From: M30B80 sp965656935
Lineage (GTDB): Bacteria; Pseudomonadota; Alphaproteobacteria; Rhodobacterales; Rhodobacteraceae
DNA length: 64,000 nt
Assembly: GCA_965656935.1 (NCBI GenBank)
Contig: CBFHMG010000001.1
Coordinates: 1-64,000 of the forward strand
Direction of reading: 5' to 3'
The position numbers were made by a program, and so were the translations under genes. The notes under the pieces were generated by a model. That model worked only from the letters and a program-made list of their open reading frames with translations, ran no database searches and was not told the origin of the DNA. How positions within the stretch are numbered: position 1 is the first letter of the stretch; every line of letters starts with the position of its first letter. This document shows positions 1-8,319 of the stretch, one piece after another.

Positions 1-424
1 AACTCTGCGTCCGAACAACAACATCCCCGTCAGAAGTCGGTGTCAAAATGTCATTATTGGCAAGAACCGCGCCCACGTCGTTAACGCGAACCGTTACATC
101 CGCGTCATCACCAGACGCATCACGGATCGTCGCGTCATTTTCGGCAAAAGCAACAACCGTCAAATCATCAGTCGAGGGATCACCCGCATCAACAATATAC
201 TGAAAACGAAGCTCGTTAAACGGAGGGGAATTGCCTGTTATACCGTCAGTGGAACCGCCGATGTAAAATGCGCGGCCACCATTCGACAAAACCAATACAG
301 GAACGCGATTTCCATCAAATGTGTCAACAAAAACAGCCTGGTCAAACGATGCAACTATAACAGCAGCATCGCCAACAGCATAAACCGCCCGGTCACTACG
401 GAAATCCCGCAACTGAGGTGTCAT
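1..424 (-). CDS. N-terminus of large acidic repeat-type protein (partial)
   Basis: A frame of 141 codons runs leftwards from an ATG at 424 and has no stop before the window edge, so only the N-terminus is visible. There is no signal peptide or membrane segment. The sequence is rich in Asp, Gly, Thr, Val and Asn (for example VDAGDPSTDD near residues 78-87 and DASGDDADVTVRV near 102-114) and has the alternating pattern of beta-sandwich repeats seen in cadherin-, VCBS- or Ig-like surface proteins exported by type I secretion. The assignment to that broad class is inference; no specific family was recognised. Base composition is more AT-rich than the metabolic operons further right, which fits an accessory gene. 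The long AT-rich 5' region holds a repeated AAATATGTC element. Confidence 0.6.
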   Translation of the reverse strand, partial: MTPQLRDFRSDRAVYAVGDAAVIVASFDQAVFVDTFDGNRVPVLVLSNGGRAFYIGGSTDGITGNSPPFNELRFQYIVDAGDPSTDDLTVVAFAENDATIRDASGDDADVTVRVNDVGAVLANNDILTPTSDGDVVVRTQS

Positions 425-1302
425 AGTTGATCCCAATTTGCCAAAATTGACAAATATGTCGTAAATCGACGCGCCAAATATGTCAACACACAGACGAGCA
501 AGCAAGGGCAGCTGCAAAAAAGTGTCACTGTAACGCACTACAGCCTGACGTCAGTACAAATTTTGCAACTAAGTATATTAAGAAAAAATTAGCTGACCGC
601 TAGCATTGGCGCTCCCAAGTAACTGTCTCACACCAGCAGTCTTAAGCTGCGTAGCAGAAAATCTATGAAGGGGGGTGCACAGCAGACCTTGGCCCCGCAA
701 CCCCGATCCTGATCTTCTCTTGTGATGAATAATGCTTGCGTGTCTTTCGGTAGATGCCTTTGAGCAGTTTGTCAGCCACATCCTTCGATGTTCGGGAAAC
801 TGGTCATTCGCTGCGCATCGCACAAAGTTCAACCTTGCAGGAAAACCGTACTTTCGCTGCATATGTTGATAAGTAGCTTTGGTGCTCATTGCGGACTTTC
901 GCAAAATAAATTGCGCATCTCGTGACCGCAGCCTTGAAAGTGAAAAAAGAGTTTTTTGAAAAAACAGTTGGACCGCATACGGTCCTAGAGAACTCGACAG
1001 AACAAATACGTGGCTACGGCCCGAGATCCTATCAGTTTAGAATTGCACCAATACTCAACTCGGGTTTGTGGTCTGCATACTGGCGTTTAGAAATCATTGC
1101 TTTTGTGAAATAGGAGCCTATCGAATACTGGGTATCCTACTAAAGTGGCCGCTAGTTGGTGAGCGACTTGGTTGCCAAGTGTAGATTTGCTCGTTTTGGT
1201 GGCAGAAACGGCATCCTAACGACTTTCAGGTAGGTAGACGTTAGTATGGCTTGAGGTCATGCACACTTTTGCCACGCATTTTACCATGAAAGAGCTGACT
1301 GA
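425..1302. other. AT-rich intergenic region without a convincing gene
   Basis: Nearly 880 bases between the edge gene and the Lrp-type regulator. Two short frames (578-904 minus and 922-1113 plus) have no recognisable domain, no good ribosome binding site and atypical composition, so they were not called. Visible structure: a direct repeat AAATATGTC at 452-460 and 476-484 (24-base period) just upstream of the edge gene; a short hairpin ACTTGG/CCAAGT at 1166-1180; and an inverted repeat CTAACG (1216-1221) with CGTTAG (1239-1244) upstream of the Lrp gene, which could be an autoregulatory site. No function can be assigned from sequence alone. Confidence 0.5.
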
Positions 1303-1794
1303 ATGAAGAGACTTACCCTTGATGCCGCAGACATCCGAATTCTCAGTGCGCTGCAGCAGCATGGTCAATTGAGCAAATCCAAGCTTGCCGAGATTTGCGG
1401 TCTTTCTGCGACGCCATGCTGGGCGCGGCTGGGAAGATTGAAAGCGGGTGGGTATATCCGGGGCTATCACGCCGATATTGAGCTGGGTCGACTGGCTGAT
1501 TTCGCCCAAGTGATTTTGACGGTCTCCCTGAGCCGTCATCGAAAGGCGGATTTTGAACGCTTTGAGGCATTCATCAACAGTCGCGACGAAATCATAGACT
1601 GTATCGCAACGGGTGGTGGGGTCGATTACATCATGAAGGTAATCAGCCCGAGCCTTGCTGCGTTTCAAGACCTCATGGAAGACTTCCATGCCGAAGATCT
1701 TGGGATCGATCGCTACATGACTCATTTTGCCACTCGACAGGTAAAATCGGGCTTGCCAAACGTCGCAAAATTGGCCGCCGCAAACCCAAAATAG
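1303..1794 (+). CDS. Lrp/AsnC-family transcriptional regulator
   Basis: A 163-residue protein with the two-part plan of the feast/famine (Lrp/AsnC) family. An N-terminal winged helix-turn-helix (about residues 5-60: DAADIRILSALQQHG, then LAEICGLSATPCWARLGRLKAGG) is followed by a C-terminal RAM ligand/oligomerisation domain (about 65-150). The length is normal for the family. It is encoded on the same strand 164 bases upstream of the DmdA-like gene, and the spacer contains a perfect palindrome, so it most likely senses a small molecule (amino acid or methylated compound) and controls that gene. The helix-turn-helix has SATPCWARLGRL where most family members have S-T-V/P-x-R-V-R-R-L, an ordinary variation. 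The effector is unknown. Confidence 0.9.
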   Translation: MKRLTLDAADIRILSALQQHGQLSKSKLAEICGLSATPCWARLGRLKAGGYIRGYHADIELGRLADFAQVILTVSLSRHRKADFERFEAFINSRDEIIDCIATGGGVDYIMKVISPSLAAFQDLMEDFHAEDLGIDRYMTHFATRQVKSGLPNVAKLAAANPK

Positions 1795-1865
1795 CCAATT
1801 CGGCCCAAACGGTGCTGTTCCGGTCAAAAAAATGGCCTGTATGGACCAAGTATTCGGAATCTTCA

Positions 1866-1878
1866 GGCCAAATTGGCC
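1866..1878. promoter_or_regulatory. Palindrome in DmdA-like promoter, possible Lrp operator
   Basis: GGCCAA-A-TTGGCC is a perfect 6+6 base inverted repeat lying 81 bases upstream of the DmdA-like start and 72 bases after the regulator stop. Similar half-sites (GCCAATTCGGCC at the end of the regulator, ATGGCC nearby) surround it. Lrp-family regulators bind series of degenerate palindromes, so this is a reasonable operator candidate; the link is inferred from position only. Confidence 0.4.
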
Positions 1879-1958
1879 GCCTTTCTTAGACTACATCTCA
1901 CAAAGACTTTGAACACCTTTGGTCATTGAGACCACGGACAAAACGGGAGGAGCTTCCA

Positions 1959-3098
1959 ATGCAGGCAGATGATTTCGGTTTCGGCACACAGATCCGCAAG
2001 TCACCCTATTTTGACGCTACAGTGCGTTGGGGTGCTCAAGGGTTTTCCGTCTATAACCACATGTATATCCCGCGTGATTTCGGGGATCCTGAACAGAACT
2101 TCTGGAACCTTGTGAATGAAGCGATCCTGTGTGATGTGGCTGTTGAGCGTCAGGTTGAGATCACCGGCCCAGATGCTGCCAAGTTCACCCAGATGCTGAC
2201 GTGCCGTGACCTTTCCACGATGGCCGTAGGCCAGTGCAAATACATTCTAATCACCAACGCAGATGGCGGCATTCTGAACGACCCGATTCTGCTGCGGCTC
2301 GCGGAAAACCACTTCTGGATTTCTCTAGCCGACAGCGACATCCTGCTGTGGGCGCAGGGGGTCGCAATCAATTCTGGCCTTGATGTCACGATTAGCGAGC
2401 CTGATGTGTCTCCCTTGCAATTGCAGGGGCCTAAATCTGGCGAAATTATGAAAGTACTCTTTGGCGGCGATATCATGGACCTGCGCTATTACTGGCTGCG
2501 CGAGGTCGAATTGAACGGCATTCCGCTGGTCGTGTCCCGCACGGGTTGGTCCAGTGAACTGGGCTACGAGATTTATCTCCGCGATGGCTCCAAGGGCGAT
2601 CTGCTCTGGGAAACCATCATGGCCGCAGGTCTGGAATTCGGCCTCAAGCCAGGACACACGTCCTCAATTCGCCGGATTGAAGGCGGGATGCTGTCCTACC
2701 ATGCCGACGCTGACATGGGCACCAACCCGTTCGAGCTGGGCTTTGATCGGCTGGTGAACCTCGACATGGAGGCTGATTTCATTGGCAAAGCGGCTTTGCG
2801 CCGCATCAAAGATAAAGGCGTCCGTCGAAAGCAAATCGGCCTGATCATCGACGGTACCCCGCTCACTGGCCCGAACACGACGTTCTGGCAAATCAATTTG
2901 GACGGCGCACCAATCGGTAAGGTCACATCTGCAGTTTATTCCCCACGTTTGGAACAGAACATCGCTCTGGCAATGGTTTCGGCAGAACACGCCAACATCG
3001 GCGCGCAGGTCGAGGTCGTCACAATGTCTGGCTCCGTCAACGCGACTATTTGTGAGCGCCCGTTCTACGATCCGAAAAAGCAAATAGCGGCTGCTTGA
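1959..3098 (+). CDS. DmdA-like / GcvT-family tetrahydrofolate-dependent methyltransferase
   Basis: A 379-residue GcvT-fold protein (aminomethyltransferase folate-binding domain about 40-270, C-terminal barrel domain about 280-370). Several stretches match the dimethylsulfoniopropionate demethylase (DmdA) subgroup rather than true glycine-cleavage T-protein: SVYNHM near the N-terminus, DVAVERQVEI, GGILNDPILL, FWISLADSDILLWAQG and EPDVSPLQLQGP. DmdA moves a methyl group from DMSP to tetrahydrofolate; paralogues act on other methylated or amino substrates, so the substrate is not settled. The start chosen is the ATG at 1959, preceded by a strong GGGAGGAG ribosome binding site; the frame is open upstream to a TTG at 1926. 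It is controlled presumably by the Lrp-type regulator just upstream. Confidence 0.8.
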   Translation: MQADDFGFGTQIRKSPYFDATVRWGAQGFSVYNHMYIPRDFGDPEQNFWNLVNEAILCDVAVERQVEITGPDAAKFTQMLTCRDLSTMAVGQCKYILITNADGGILNDPILLRLAENHFWISLADSDILLWAQGVAINSGLDVTISEPDVSPLQLQGPKSGEIMKVLFGGDIMDLRYYWLREVELNGIPLVVSRTGWSSELGYEIYLRDGSKGDLLWETIMAAGLEFGLKPGHTSSIRRIEGGMLSYHADADMGTNPFELGFDRLVNLDMEADFIGKAALRRIKDKGVRRKQIGLIIDGTPLTGPNTTFWQINLDGAPIGKVTSAVYSPRLEQNIALAMVSAEHANIGAQVEVVTMSGSVNATICERPFYDPKKQIAAA

Positions 3099-3761
3099 CG
3101 CCCGCCATAATGGAAGGAGACACAATATAATCCAAGCTAGATCACCATTCCTCAAATCTCTATCGGCACGACGATTCCGATTAATGATGGCACACGTAGT
3201 CTCGCAAACCTTCGCGCAGACTTCCTCCCGGATGGAGTCACGAACAGGCCAATCATTGACGAGCACCTTACAATTGGGGCGTTCATCGGGATCAGCTAAA
3301 TTGAATACTCGACCCTGACATGGCGTTAGACGTTGCTCTGCGTATGGCAGAGTTCATGGGCATATTACTATGCTTGGCGAACGACGCTCCCGTTTGCCAT
3401 GCTTGCGCGTTCCTCAATTTTTTGCGGCTTCGGTTTCAAACAATCTGATGTCTGCAAAGGGTCGCTCGCATATGGCATTTACTATCAAGCAGCGCTAATC
3501 CTAAGGCCAGTAATTTAGTTTAGCTTGTTGCTGCATTATTGAGTGTTTGATAAAGTTTTCGCACAGATGTCTGCTACACATTTTGCTCCACAGGAGAATG
3601 GCTCCATTAGACCTATCTACCTGATAAGTAGAATATTTTTATAGTAAATTGCCCCTTAAAAAAGGACACCTCCTCCGCCAGCGCATGCTTCAGCTATATA
3701 GAAGCAGTCCAGCCTCCAAGGACTGCAAGACTGGCACAACACGCCGCAAGACTGGAAAGTC
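3099..3761. other. Gene-poor spacer, possible decayed reading frame
   Basis: About 660 bases of lower-GC DNA between the DmdA-like gene and a small secreted protein. No intact gene is supported. A frame without a start codon (roughly 3146-3298, following an in-frame TAG and ending in TAA) translates to a protein-like stretch (PQISIGTTIPINDGT, then FLPDGVTNRPIIDE) and may be the remnant of a broken gene, but I cannot name a family. A 61-codon frame at 3333-3518 is aromatic- and cysteine-rich and looks like chance. No tRNA or clear terminator was seen. Confidence 0.4.
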
Positions 3762-4055
3762 TTATGCAGGCTCGGGGATAGCGCCTTCCCAATGCGCGCC
3801 CGTGGCCACGATGCAGGATGTGCCATTGGTGTAGTTCTGCACGATGATCCAGTCGCCATTTCTTTGGGTGACCCAGATTTCAAGCAGGGTTTCAGGATCT
3901 CGCAGGCCCATCCCCTGCCGTTCGGCCCCCAGCGCATTGGTCAACATGCTGGCAATGCGCCCGCTATCGCCACAGCTGACATCTGTCATCTGCGTCTCGG
4001 CAAAGGCCGGCAAGGCGCAACAGATCGACAGAACGAGGGCATAACGAAGAACCAT
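3762..4055 (-). CDS. Small secreted protein, hypothetical
   Basis: A 97-residue protein that begins with a clear Sec signal peptide (MVLRYALVLSICCALPAFA, cleavage expected after AFA near residue 19). The mature part of about 78 residues has two cysteines (VSCGDSGRIASML and NGTSCIVATG) positioned for a disulfide. It also has a central LLEIWVTQRNGDWIIVQNYTNG segment resembling small periplasmic inhibitor- or lectin-like beta proteins. No family is recognised with certainty. The start at 4055 is chosen because it places the signal peptide at the N-terminus; the frame is open further upstream to 4133. It is transcribed away from phnC, so the gap to phnC (4056-4278) is a divergent promoter region. 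Confidence 0.7.
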   Translation of the reverse strand: MVLRYALVLSICCALPAFAETQMTDVSCGDSGRIASMLTNALGAERQGMGLRDPETLLEIWVTQRNGDWIIVQNYTNGTSCIVATGAHWEGAIPEPA

Positions 4056-4178
4056 AAAGAGAATCCTAATCTCTGGATGTGACAAATGTAACAGTTTTAT
4101 GACGCATTGTGGAGAGCTGTGGCGCGGCAGCAATATGTATTAATATTTTCAACAGCTTGCGGCTGATCCCCGCCCAGA

Positions 4179-4240
4179 CTGTCATGTTTCTTTTACTTTT
4201 ATGTAAAGAAACTGATTCAAAACCGTCATCAAACCGTAGC
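4179..4240 (+). promoter_or_regulatory. Two Pho-box-like sites upstream of phnC
   Basis: Two sites match the 7+4+7 layout of PhoB boxes (consensus CTGTCAT, 4 bases, CTGTCAT). The first is CTGTCAT-GTTT-CTTTTAC at 4179-4196 and the second is CCGTCAT-CAAA-CCGTAGC at 4223-4240, the latter ending 38 bases before the phnC start. The first half-site of the first box is a perfect match. Phosphonate transport genes are classical Pho-regulon members, so PhoB-dependent induction at low phosphate is expected. Binding itself is inferred from sequence match. Confidence 0.55.
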
Positions 4241-4278
4241 TTCAGCGCACTACGTCCTCCTCAAACGATGGGGATGTC

Positions 4279-5094
4279 ATGCTGAAAATCGAGACACTGA
4301 CCAAACGGTTCGGGGACAAGACGGCTGTAGATGCCGCCAATATCTCTGTGGAAGAGCCCACCATGATCGGCATCATTGGGCGTTCGGGCGCGGGTAAATC
4401 CACGCTTCTTCGGATGCTCAATTGCCTGAGCACCGCCTCTGAGGGCAGCATTACATTCGAGGGTGAAGAAATCACCACATTGCGCGGGGCCGCTCGGCGC
4501 AACTGGCAATCGCGCTGTGCGATGATTTTCCAGCAATTCAATCTAGTGCCGCGCATGGATGTTGCGTCAAACGTGCTGCATGGCACTTTGAACAAACGTT
4601 CGACGCTTGCGACGATGTTCAACCTGTATCCGCAGGCCGATATCCATAAGGCAATCGATATTCTCGACCGTCTTGGCATCGCCGAGCAAGCCCCCAAACG
4701 TGCCGAGGACCTCTCGGGCGGGCAGCAGCAGCGCGTGGCCATCGCCCGCGCCTTGATGCAGGACCCCAAGATCATTCTTGCCGATGAGCCGATCGCATCA
4801 TTGGACCCGATGAATGCGCAGGTGGTGATGCAATCGCTGCGTGACATTCATGAAGAGGATGGCCGCATGGTCATCGCCAACCTGCATACATTGGATACCG
4901 CGCGGCGCTATTGCGACCGCGTCATCGGAATGCGCGACGGACGTATCGTCTTTGACGGCACGCCCGAGCAACTGACCACAGGTGTCGCACGCGACATCTA
5001 TGGGGCGGGCGCGGATTTCTCCGAAGCCGCAACCTCCACAGAAATCGAAACGCTGGACAGATCCGGAATGCAAGAGGCCGCGGCCTTAATCTGA
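4279..5094 (+). CDS. phnC: Phosphonate ABC transporter ATP-binding protein PhnC
   Basis: A 271-residue ABC ATPase that energises phosphonate import with PhnD and the two PhnE permeases. Walker A is GRSGAGKST (residues 34-42), the signature is LSGGQQQR (145-152) and Walker B is IILADEP (about 165-171), followed by the switch region. The sequence DPMNAQVVMQSLRDI after Walker B and the early GDKTAVDAANISV are typical of PhnC. It is the first gene of the phnCDE1E2 operon, 51 bases ahead of phnD, with Pho-box-like sites upstream. The length is normal for the family. The substrate could be phosphonates or phosphite; the C-P lyase genes nearby favour phosphonates. Confidence 0.95.
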   Translation: MLKIETLTKRFGDKTAVDAANISVEEPTMIGIIGRSGAGKSTLLRMLNCLSTASEGSITFEGEEITTLRGAARRNWQSRCAMIFQQFNLVPRMDVASNVLHGTLNKRSTLATMFNLYPQADIHKAIDILDRLGIAEQAPKRAEDLSGGQQQRVAIARALMQDPKIILADEPIASLDPMNAQVVMQSLRDIHEEDGRMVIANLHTLDTARRYCDRVIGMRDGRIVFDGTPEQLTTGVARDIYGAGADFSEAATSTEIETLDRSGMQEAAALI

Positions 5095-5145
5095 GCCAGT
5101 AAAACCGCGCCATTCGGCGCAATCCTTTCATCCATGGAGACTAAG

Positions 5146-6057
5146 ATGAAAAAGTTTATCACTGCCGCTTTGGCAACCACGATCCTCGCCGGCCCTGCAT
5201 TGGCAGACGGTCATGAAATCACTGAATTCCGCATCGGCATCCTTGGTGGCGAAAACGCGCAAGACCGTATGAACAACTACGCTTGCATGCAGGAATACAC
5301 CACTGAAGCACTCGGTGTTGAAACCCGCCTCTTCGCGCCTGCTGATTATAACGGCGTGATCCAGGGCCTTCTGGGCGGCACCATCGACATGGCTTGGTTG
5401 GGCGCTTCGGCCTATGCCGCGACATATCTGCAGGACCCAGAAGCGGTTGAGCCTGTCTTGGTTAAGCAGAACCTCGACGGTTCCATCGGCTACCACTCCA
5501 TCGGCTTTGCTCGCGTAGACAGCGGCATCGCAAGCCTTGAAGACATGCAGGGCCGTGTTTTCGGCTTTGGTGACCCTAACTCCACTTCGGGCTACCTGAT
5601 CCCTTCGATCGAGATCCCACAGGCCACTGGCGGCACAATGGAATCGGGCGATTACTTCGGTGAAGTTACTTTCACTGGCGGCCATGAGCAGACCATCGTT
5701 GCAGTTGCCAATGGCGATATCGACGGCGGTGTAACTTGGGCCGACGCTCAGGGCGAATGGGAAGACGGTTACAACTCGGGCGCTCTGCGTCGCGCGGTTG
5801 ATGCCGGCCTCGTTGACATGAACGACCTGCAGCAGATCTGGATCTCCAACGTGATCCCTGAAGGCCCTGTTGTTCTTCGTTCGGCTCTGCCTGACGATGT
5901 ACGCGCCACCATGACCGAGCTGGTCGACACACTTTATGAGCGTGATCCAGAATGCGCCTATGGTGTTGCTGCTGGCGACACATTGGGCTTCGTTCCAGTG
6001 ACGCATGAAACTTATGAAAGCATTGTTGCGGCACGTCAGTCCGTGATCAGCAACTAA
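5146..6057 (+). CDS. phnD: Phosphonate-binding periplasmic protein PhnD
   Basis: A 303-residue solute-binding protein of the PhnD family. A signal peptide of about 20 residues (MKKFITAALATTILAGPALA) precedes the mature chain, which starts DGHEITEFRIGILGGENAQ. Ligand-pocket hallmarks are visible, including the segment DMAWLGASAYA and GDPNSTSGYLIP, the Ser-Thr-Ser-Gly region that hydrogen-bonds the phosphonate oxygens. The ATG at 5146 is chosen because it follows a GGAGAC ribosome binding site and gives a normal signal peptide; an in-frame ATG at 5134 would add four residues. The gene is followed by a very strong stem-loop that probably uncouples PhnD level from the downstream permeases. Confidence 0.95.
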   Translation: MKKFITAALATTILAGPALADGHEITEFRIGILGGENAQDRMNNYACMQEYTTEALGVETRLFAPADYNGVIQGLLGGTIDMAWLGASAYAATYLQDPEAVEPVLVKQNLDGSIGYHSIGFARVDSGIASLEDMQGRVFGFGDPNSTSGYLIPSIEIPQATGGTMESGDYFGEVTFTGGHEQTIVAVANGDIDGGVTWADAQGEWEDGYNSGALRRAVDAGLVDMNDLQQIWISNVIPEGPVVLRSALPDDVRATMTELVDTLYERDPECAYGVAAGDTLGFVPVTHETYESIVAARQSVISN

Positions 6058-6075
6058 GATATTTTCATGACGTGT

Positions 6076-6102
6076 CCGGTCGCCCCGCTTCGGGGCGACC
6101 GG
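6076..6102 (+). terminator. Stem-loop between phnD and phnE1 (attenuator or 3' stabiliser)
   Basis: A perfect 12-bp stem CCGGTCGCCCCG / CGGGGCGACCGG with the three-base loop CTT, starting 19 bases after the phnD stop and followed by TATTTATTTG. There is no strict T run, so it is more likely a partial terminator or an mRNA stabiliser that lets the binding protein be made in excess over the permeases. Such hairpins after the binding-protein gene are common in ABC importer operons. Confidence 0.75.
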
Positions 6103-6136
6103 TATTTATTTGTCCGGTTTCACCCGGGGGGACATC

Positions 6137-7009
6137 ATGGCAGTGACTGATACAACACAGGCAACAAGCATAGGTGGCATCCGCGAGGCCTATCTCGCGC
6201 AGGTGCAACGACGCAGACTTTATACAGGTCTGGCCTTGCTGGTTTTCGTGATGCTCATGGTGTCTGGCTTCAATGTTGCGGATGGGCGCAATGCAGGTGG
6301 CTTCTGGGAAGGCTTGCACCAAGTCGGTGACTACCCCGCCGAAGTTCTGTCCGAGGCATGGGAAAAACGTGCCGACCTGCCGGGTTTGATCGCCAAATAT
6401 TTCCCCGCCCTGATCGAGACCATCAATATCGCGGCCGTCTCCACGATCATTGGAGCAATTGGCGGCATTGCCTTGTCCCTGCTTGGCACACGCGGTTTGG
6501 CCAAATGGCCCCGCATGATCCCCGTTTTTCGTCGGCTTTCCGATATTTTGCGCGCGATCCCCGAGATCGTGATCGCCCTAATCCTGATTTTCGTCCTTGG
6601 CGGCGGCCCTGTGCCCGCGATGATCGCCATCGCCCTGCATACCGCTGGCGCCTTGGGCAAGATGTTCTCGGAAGTGGCCGAGAATGCCGATCTCAAACCT
6701 GTTGAGGGTCTGGCATCGACGGGGGCCACTTGGTCCCAAAGAATGCTCTTGGGTGTGCTGCCGCAGGTTGCCCCCAATTATGTCAGCTACAGCTTGCTGC
6801 GCTTCGAGATCAATATCCGCGCCTCGGCCATTCTGGGCTTTGTTGGTGCAGGCGGCATTGGCTACGAGCTGCGCAACGCGATGGCTTGGGGTCCGGGCCG
6901 TTTTGACGAGGCGGCCGCGATCTTCATTCTGCTGTTCAGCACGATCGTCTTCTTTGATCAGGTCTCAAGCCGCTACCGTAACCGTTTGACCGAAGGACAA
7001 GCCCAATGA
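6137..7009 (+). CDS. phnE: Phosphonate ABC transporter permease PhnE (first copy)
   Basis: A 290-residue inner-membrane permease. It has an N-terminal membrane segment (LYTGLALLVFVMLMVSG, about residues 25-45), a periplasmic stretch, and then the five-helix BPD_transp_1 core starting near TINIAAVSTIIGAIGG. The EAA-type cytoplasmic loop that contacts PhnC is seen in ASTGATWSQRMLLGVLPQ. The start at 6137 follows GGGGGGAC. It overlaps phnE2 by four bases (ATGA), which implies translational coupling; the two PhnE proteins probably form a heterodimeric channel. Confidence 0.93.
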   Translation: MAVTDTTQATSIGGIREAYLAQVQRRRLYTGLALLVFVMLMVSGFNVADGRNAGGFWEGLHQVGDYPAEVLSEAWEKRADLPGLIAKYFPALIETINIAAVSTIIGAIGGIALSLLGTRGLAKWPRMIPVFRRLSDILRAIPEIVIALILIFVLGGGPVPAMIAIALHTAGALGKMFSEVAENADLKPVEGLASTGATWSQRMLLGVLPQVAPNYVSYSLLRFEINIRASAILGFVGAGGIGYELRNAMAWGPGRFDEAAAIFILLFSTIVFFDQVSSRYRNRLTEGQAQ

Positions 7010-8319
7010 GCGCCGTCGATATCAACGCCGTCAAAGCCCGTTCGGAAAGCCTGTTCCTGCGCAAACGCCTGTTTGCCTTTGGCGTGCCAGCCCTTGTTCT
7101 GGTCTATTTCATCTACATCTTCTTTGCCTTCGATGTGCCCGGATTGATGCAGCGCGCAAGCCTTGAAAATGCACGGACGCTGACCTCGGACACATGGTCC
7201 CATAAAGTGCATGTGACCCGTGACAATCGCTCGGGCGAGATCAGCTATGCCTATGAGGGCGAGCGCAAGGGCGAATACCCCGAAGGCGAGCGCCCTGATT
7301 GGGTCAGCGGGACCGATATCATCACCGTTGATCTGGGCGGCGACACAATTGTGCGCTTCCTCTCGGAGAACCGCACCGAGATTGAAATCCCCGGTTTTGA
7401 CCTGATCGAGGCGCAGGCCGAGGGCCGCACCGTGACGACCAATCTGGGCGAGGACCTGCCCGATTGGATCAATGCCTCGGACAGGCGTGTGGCGATCACC
7501 ACCCCTGAAGGGCGGATCACCCTGACGGGCAACCGTACGGAAGTGTTCAACTACTTCCCCGGATGGGAGCTGTTCTGGTTCACCCTCGACAGCCCCTATC
7601 ACGGGGTTGGTGTTGGCCAGATCCTTTTCGGGGCGCAGATCGATGCCGAGCGTGGCAATATCGCAGGCGCGATCTCGGATTGGTGGAACAACGCCATGTG
7701 GCGCCACAAGGATATTGCTTGGGCGATTGGCGAGACGATCCTGATGGCCTTCCTTGGCACGATGGGGGCCGCGATCATCGCCCTGCCCTTGGGCTTTCTT
7801 GCCGCCAAGCGCTTCTCGCCGATCATGCTGCTGCGCGCCACCACCCGCCGCCTGTTTGATTTCGTGCGCGGCGTGGATGCGCTGATCTGGACAGTGGTTC
7901 TGGCCCGCGCCTTTGGCCCAGGCCCGTTGACAGGTGCGCTGGCGATCCTGATCACCGATACAGGCACCTTCGGCAAAATCTTCTCGGAAGCGCTTGAAAA
8001 TGTGGACCAAAAGCAGATTGAGGGCGTGGCCTCTACGGGTGCCAAGCCCCTGCAGCGCTACCGCTTTGGCGTGATCCCGCAGATCGTGCCCGTGCTGCTG
8101 GCGCAAATCCTCTATTTCCTTGAATCCAATACCCGCTCGGCCACGATCATCGGCGCGATCACGGGGGGCGGCATCGGCTTGATGCTGACCCAAGCGATCC
8201 AGACGCAGAAGGATTGGGAAGAGGTCGCCTATTACATCTTGCTGATCGTGCTGATGGTGATGTTCATGGATTGGCTCTCGGGCTGGTTGCGCGGCAAGCT
8301 GATCGGACGCAAAGACTGA
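7006..8319 (+). CDS. phnE: Phosphonate ABC transporter permease PhnE (second copy, long)
   Basis: A 437-residue PhnE-family permease, much longer than the first copy. The first membrane segment (LFAFGVPALVLVYFIYIFFAF, about residues 22-42) is followed by a hydrophilic insert of roughly 140-150 residues (about 43-190). This insert is rich in Asp, Glu and Thr, is presumably periplasmic, and precedes the usual transport core (ETILMAFLGTMGAAIIALP onward). The EAA loop is GVASTGAKPLQRYRFGVIPQ. Extended second PhnE proteins of this kind are known in alphaproteobacteria; the role of the insert, perhaps docking PhnD, is unknown. It starts inside the phnE1 stop and its own stop overlaps the next start (TGATG). 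Confidence 0.92.
   Translation: MSAVDINAVKARSESLFLRKRLFAFGVPALVLVYFIYIFFAFDVPGLMQRASLENARTLTSDTWSHKVHVTRDNRSGEISYAYEGERKGEYPEGERPDWVSGTDIITVDLGGDTIVRFLSENRTEIEIPGFDLIEAQAEGRTVTTNLGEDLPDWINASDRRVAITTPEGRITLTGNRTEVFNYFPGWELFWFTLDSPYHGVGVGQILFGAQIDAERGNIAGAISDWWNNAMWRHKDIAWAIGETILMAFLGTMGAAIIALPLGFLAAKRFSPIMLLRATTRRLFDFVRGVDALIWTVVLARAFGPGPLTGALAILITDTGTFGKIFSEALENVDQKQIEGVASTGAKPLQRYRFGVIPQIVPVLLAQILYFLESNTRSATIIGAITGGGIGLMLTQAIQTQKDWEEVAYYILLIVLMVMFMDWLSGWLRGKLIGRKD

Noticed and set aside
578..904. 108-codon minus-strand frame in the left AT-rich region
   Set aside because: No recognisable domain, no ribosome binding site, composition rich in Arg, His and Cys as in chance frames; no neighbour supports it.
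922..1113. 63-codon plus-strand frame
   Set aside because: Short, no domain and no clear start signal; looks like chance in low-GC DNA.
3333..3518. 61-codon plus-strand frame in the 3.1-3.7 kb spacer
   Set aside because: Aromatic- and Cys-rich without motif or ribosome site.
6973..8193. 406-codon minus-strand frame antisense to phnE2
   Set aside because: Exact shadow of the permease gene, His/Arg/Gly-rich with no family resemblance; caused by GC-biased third codon positions.
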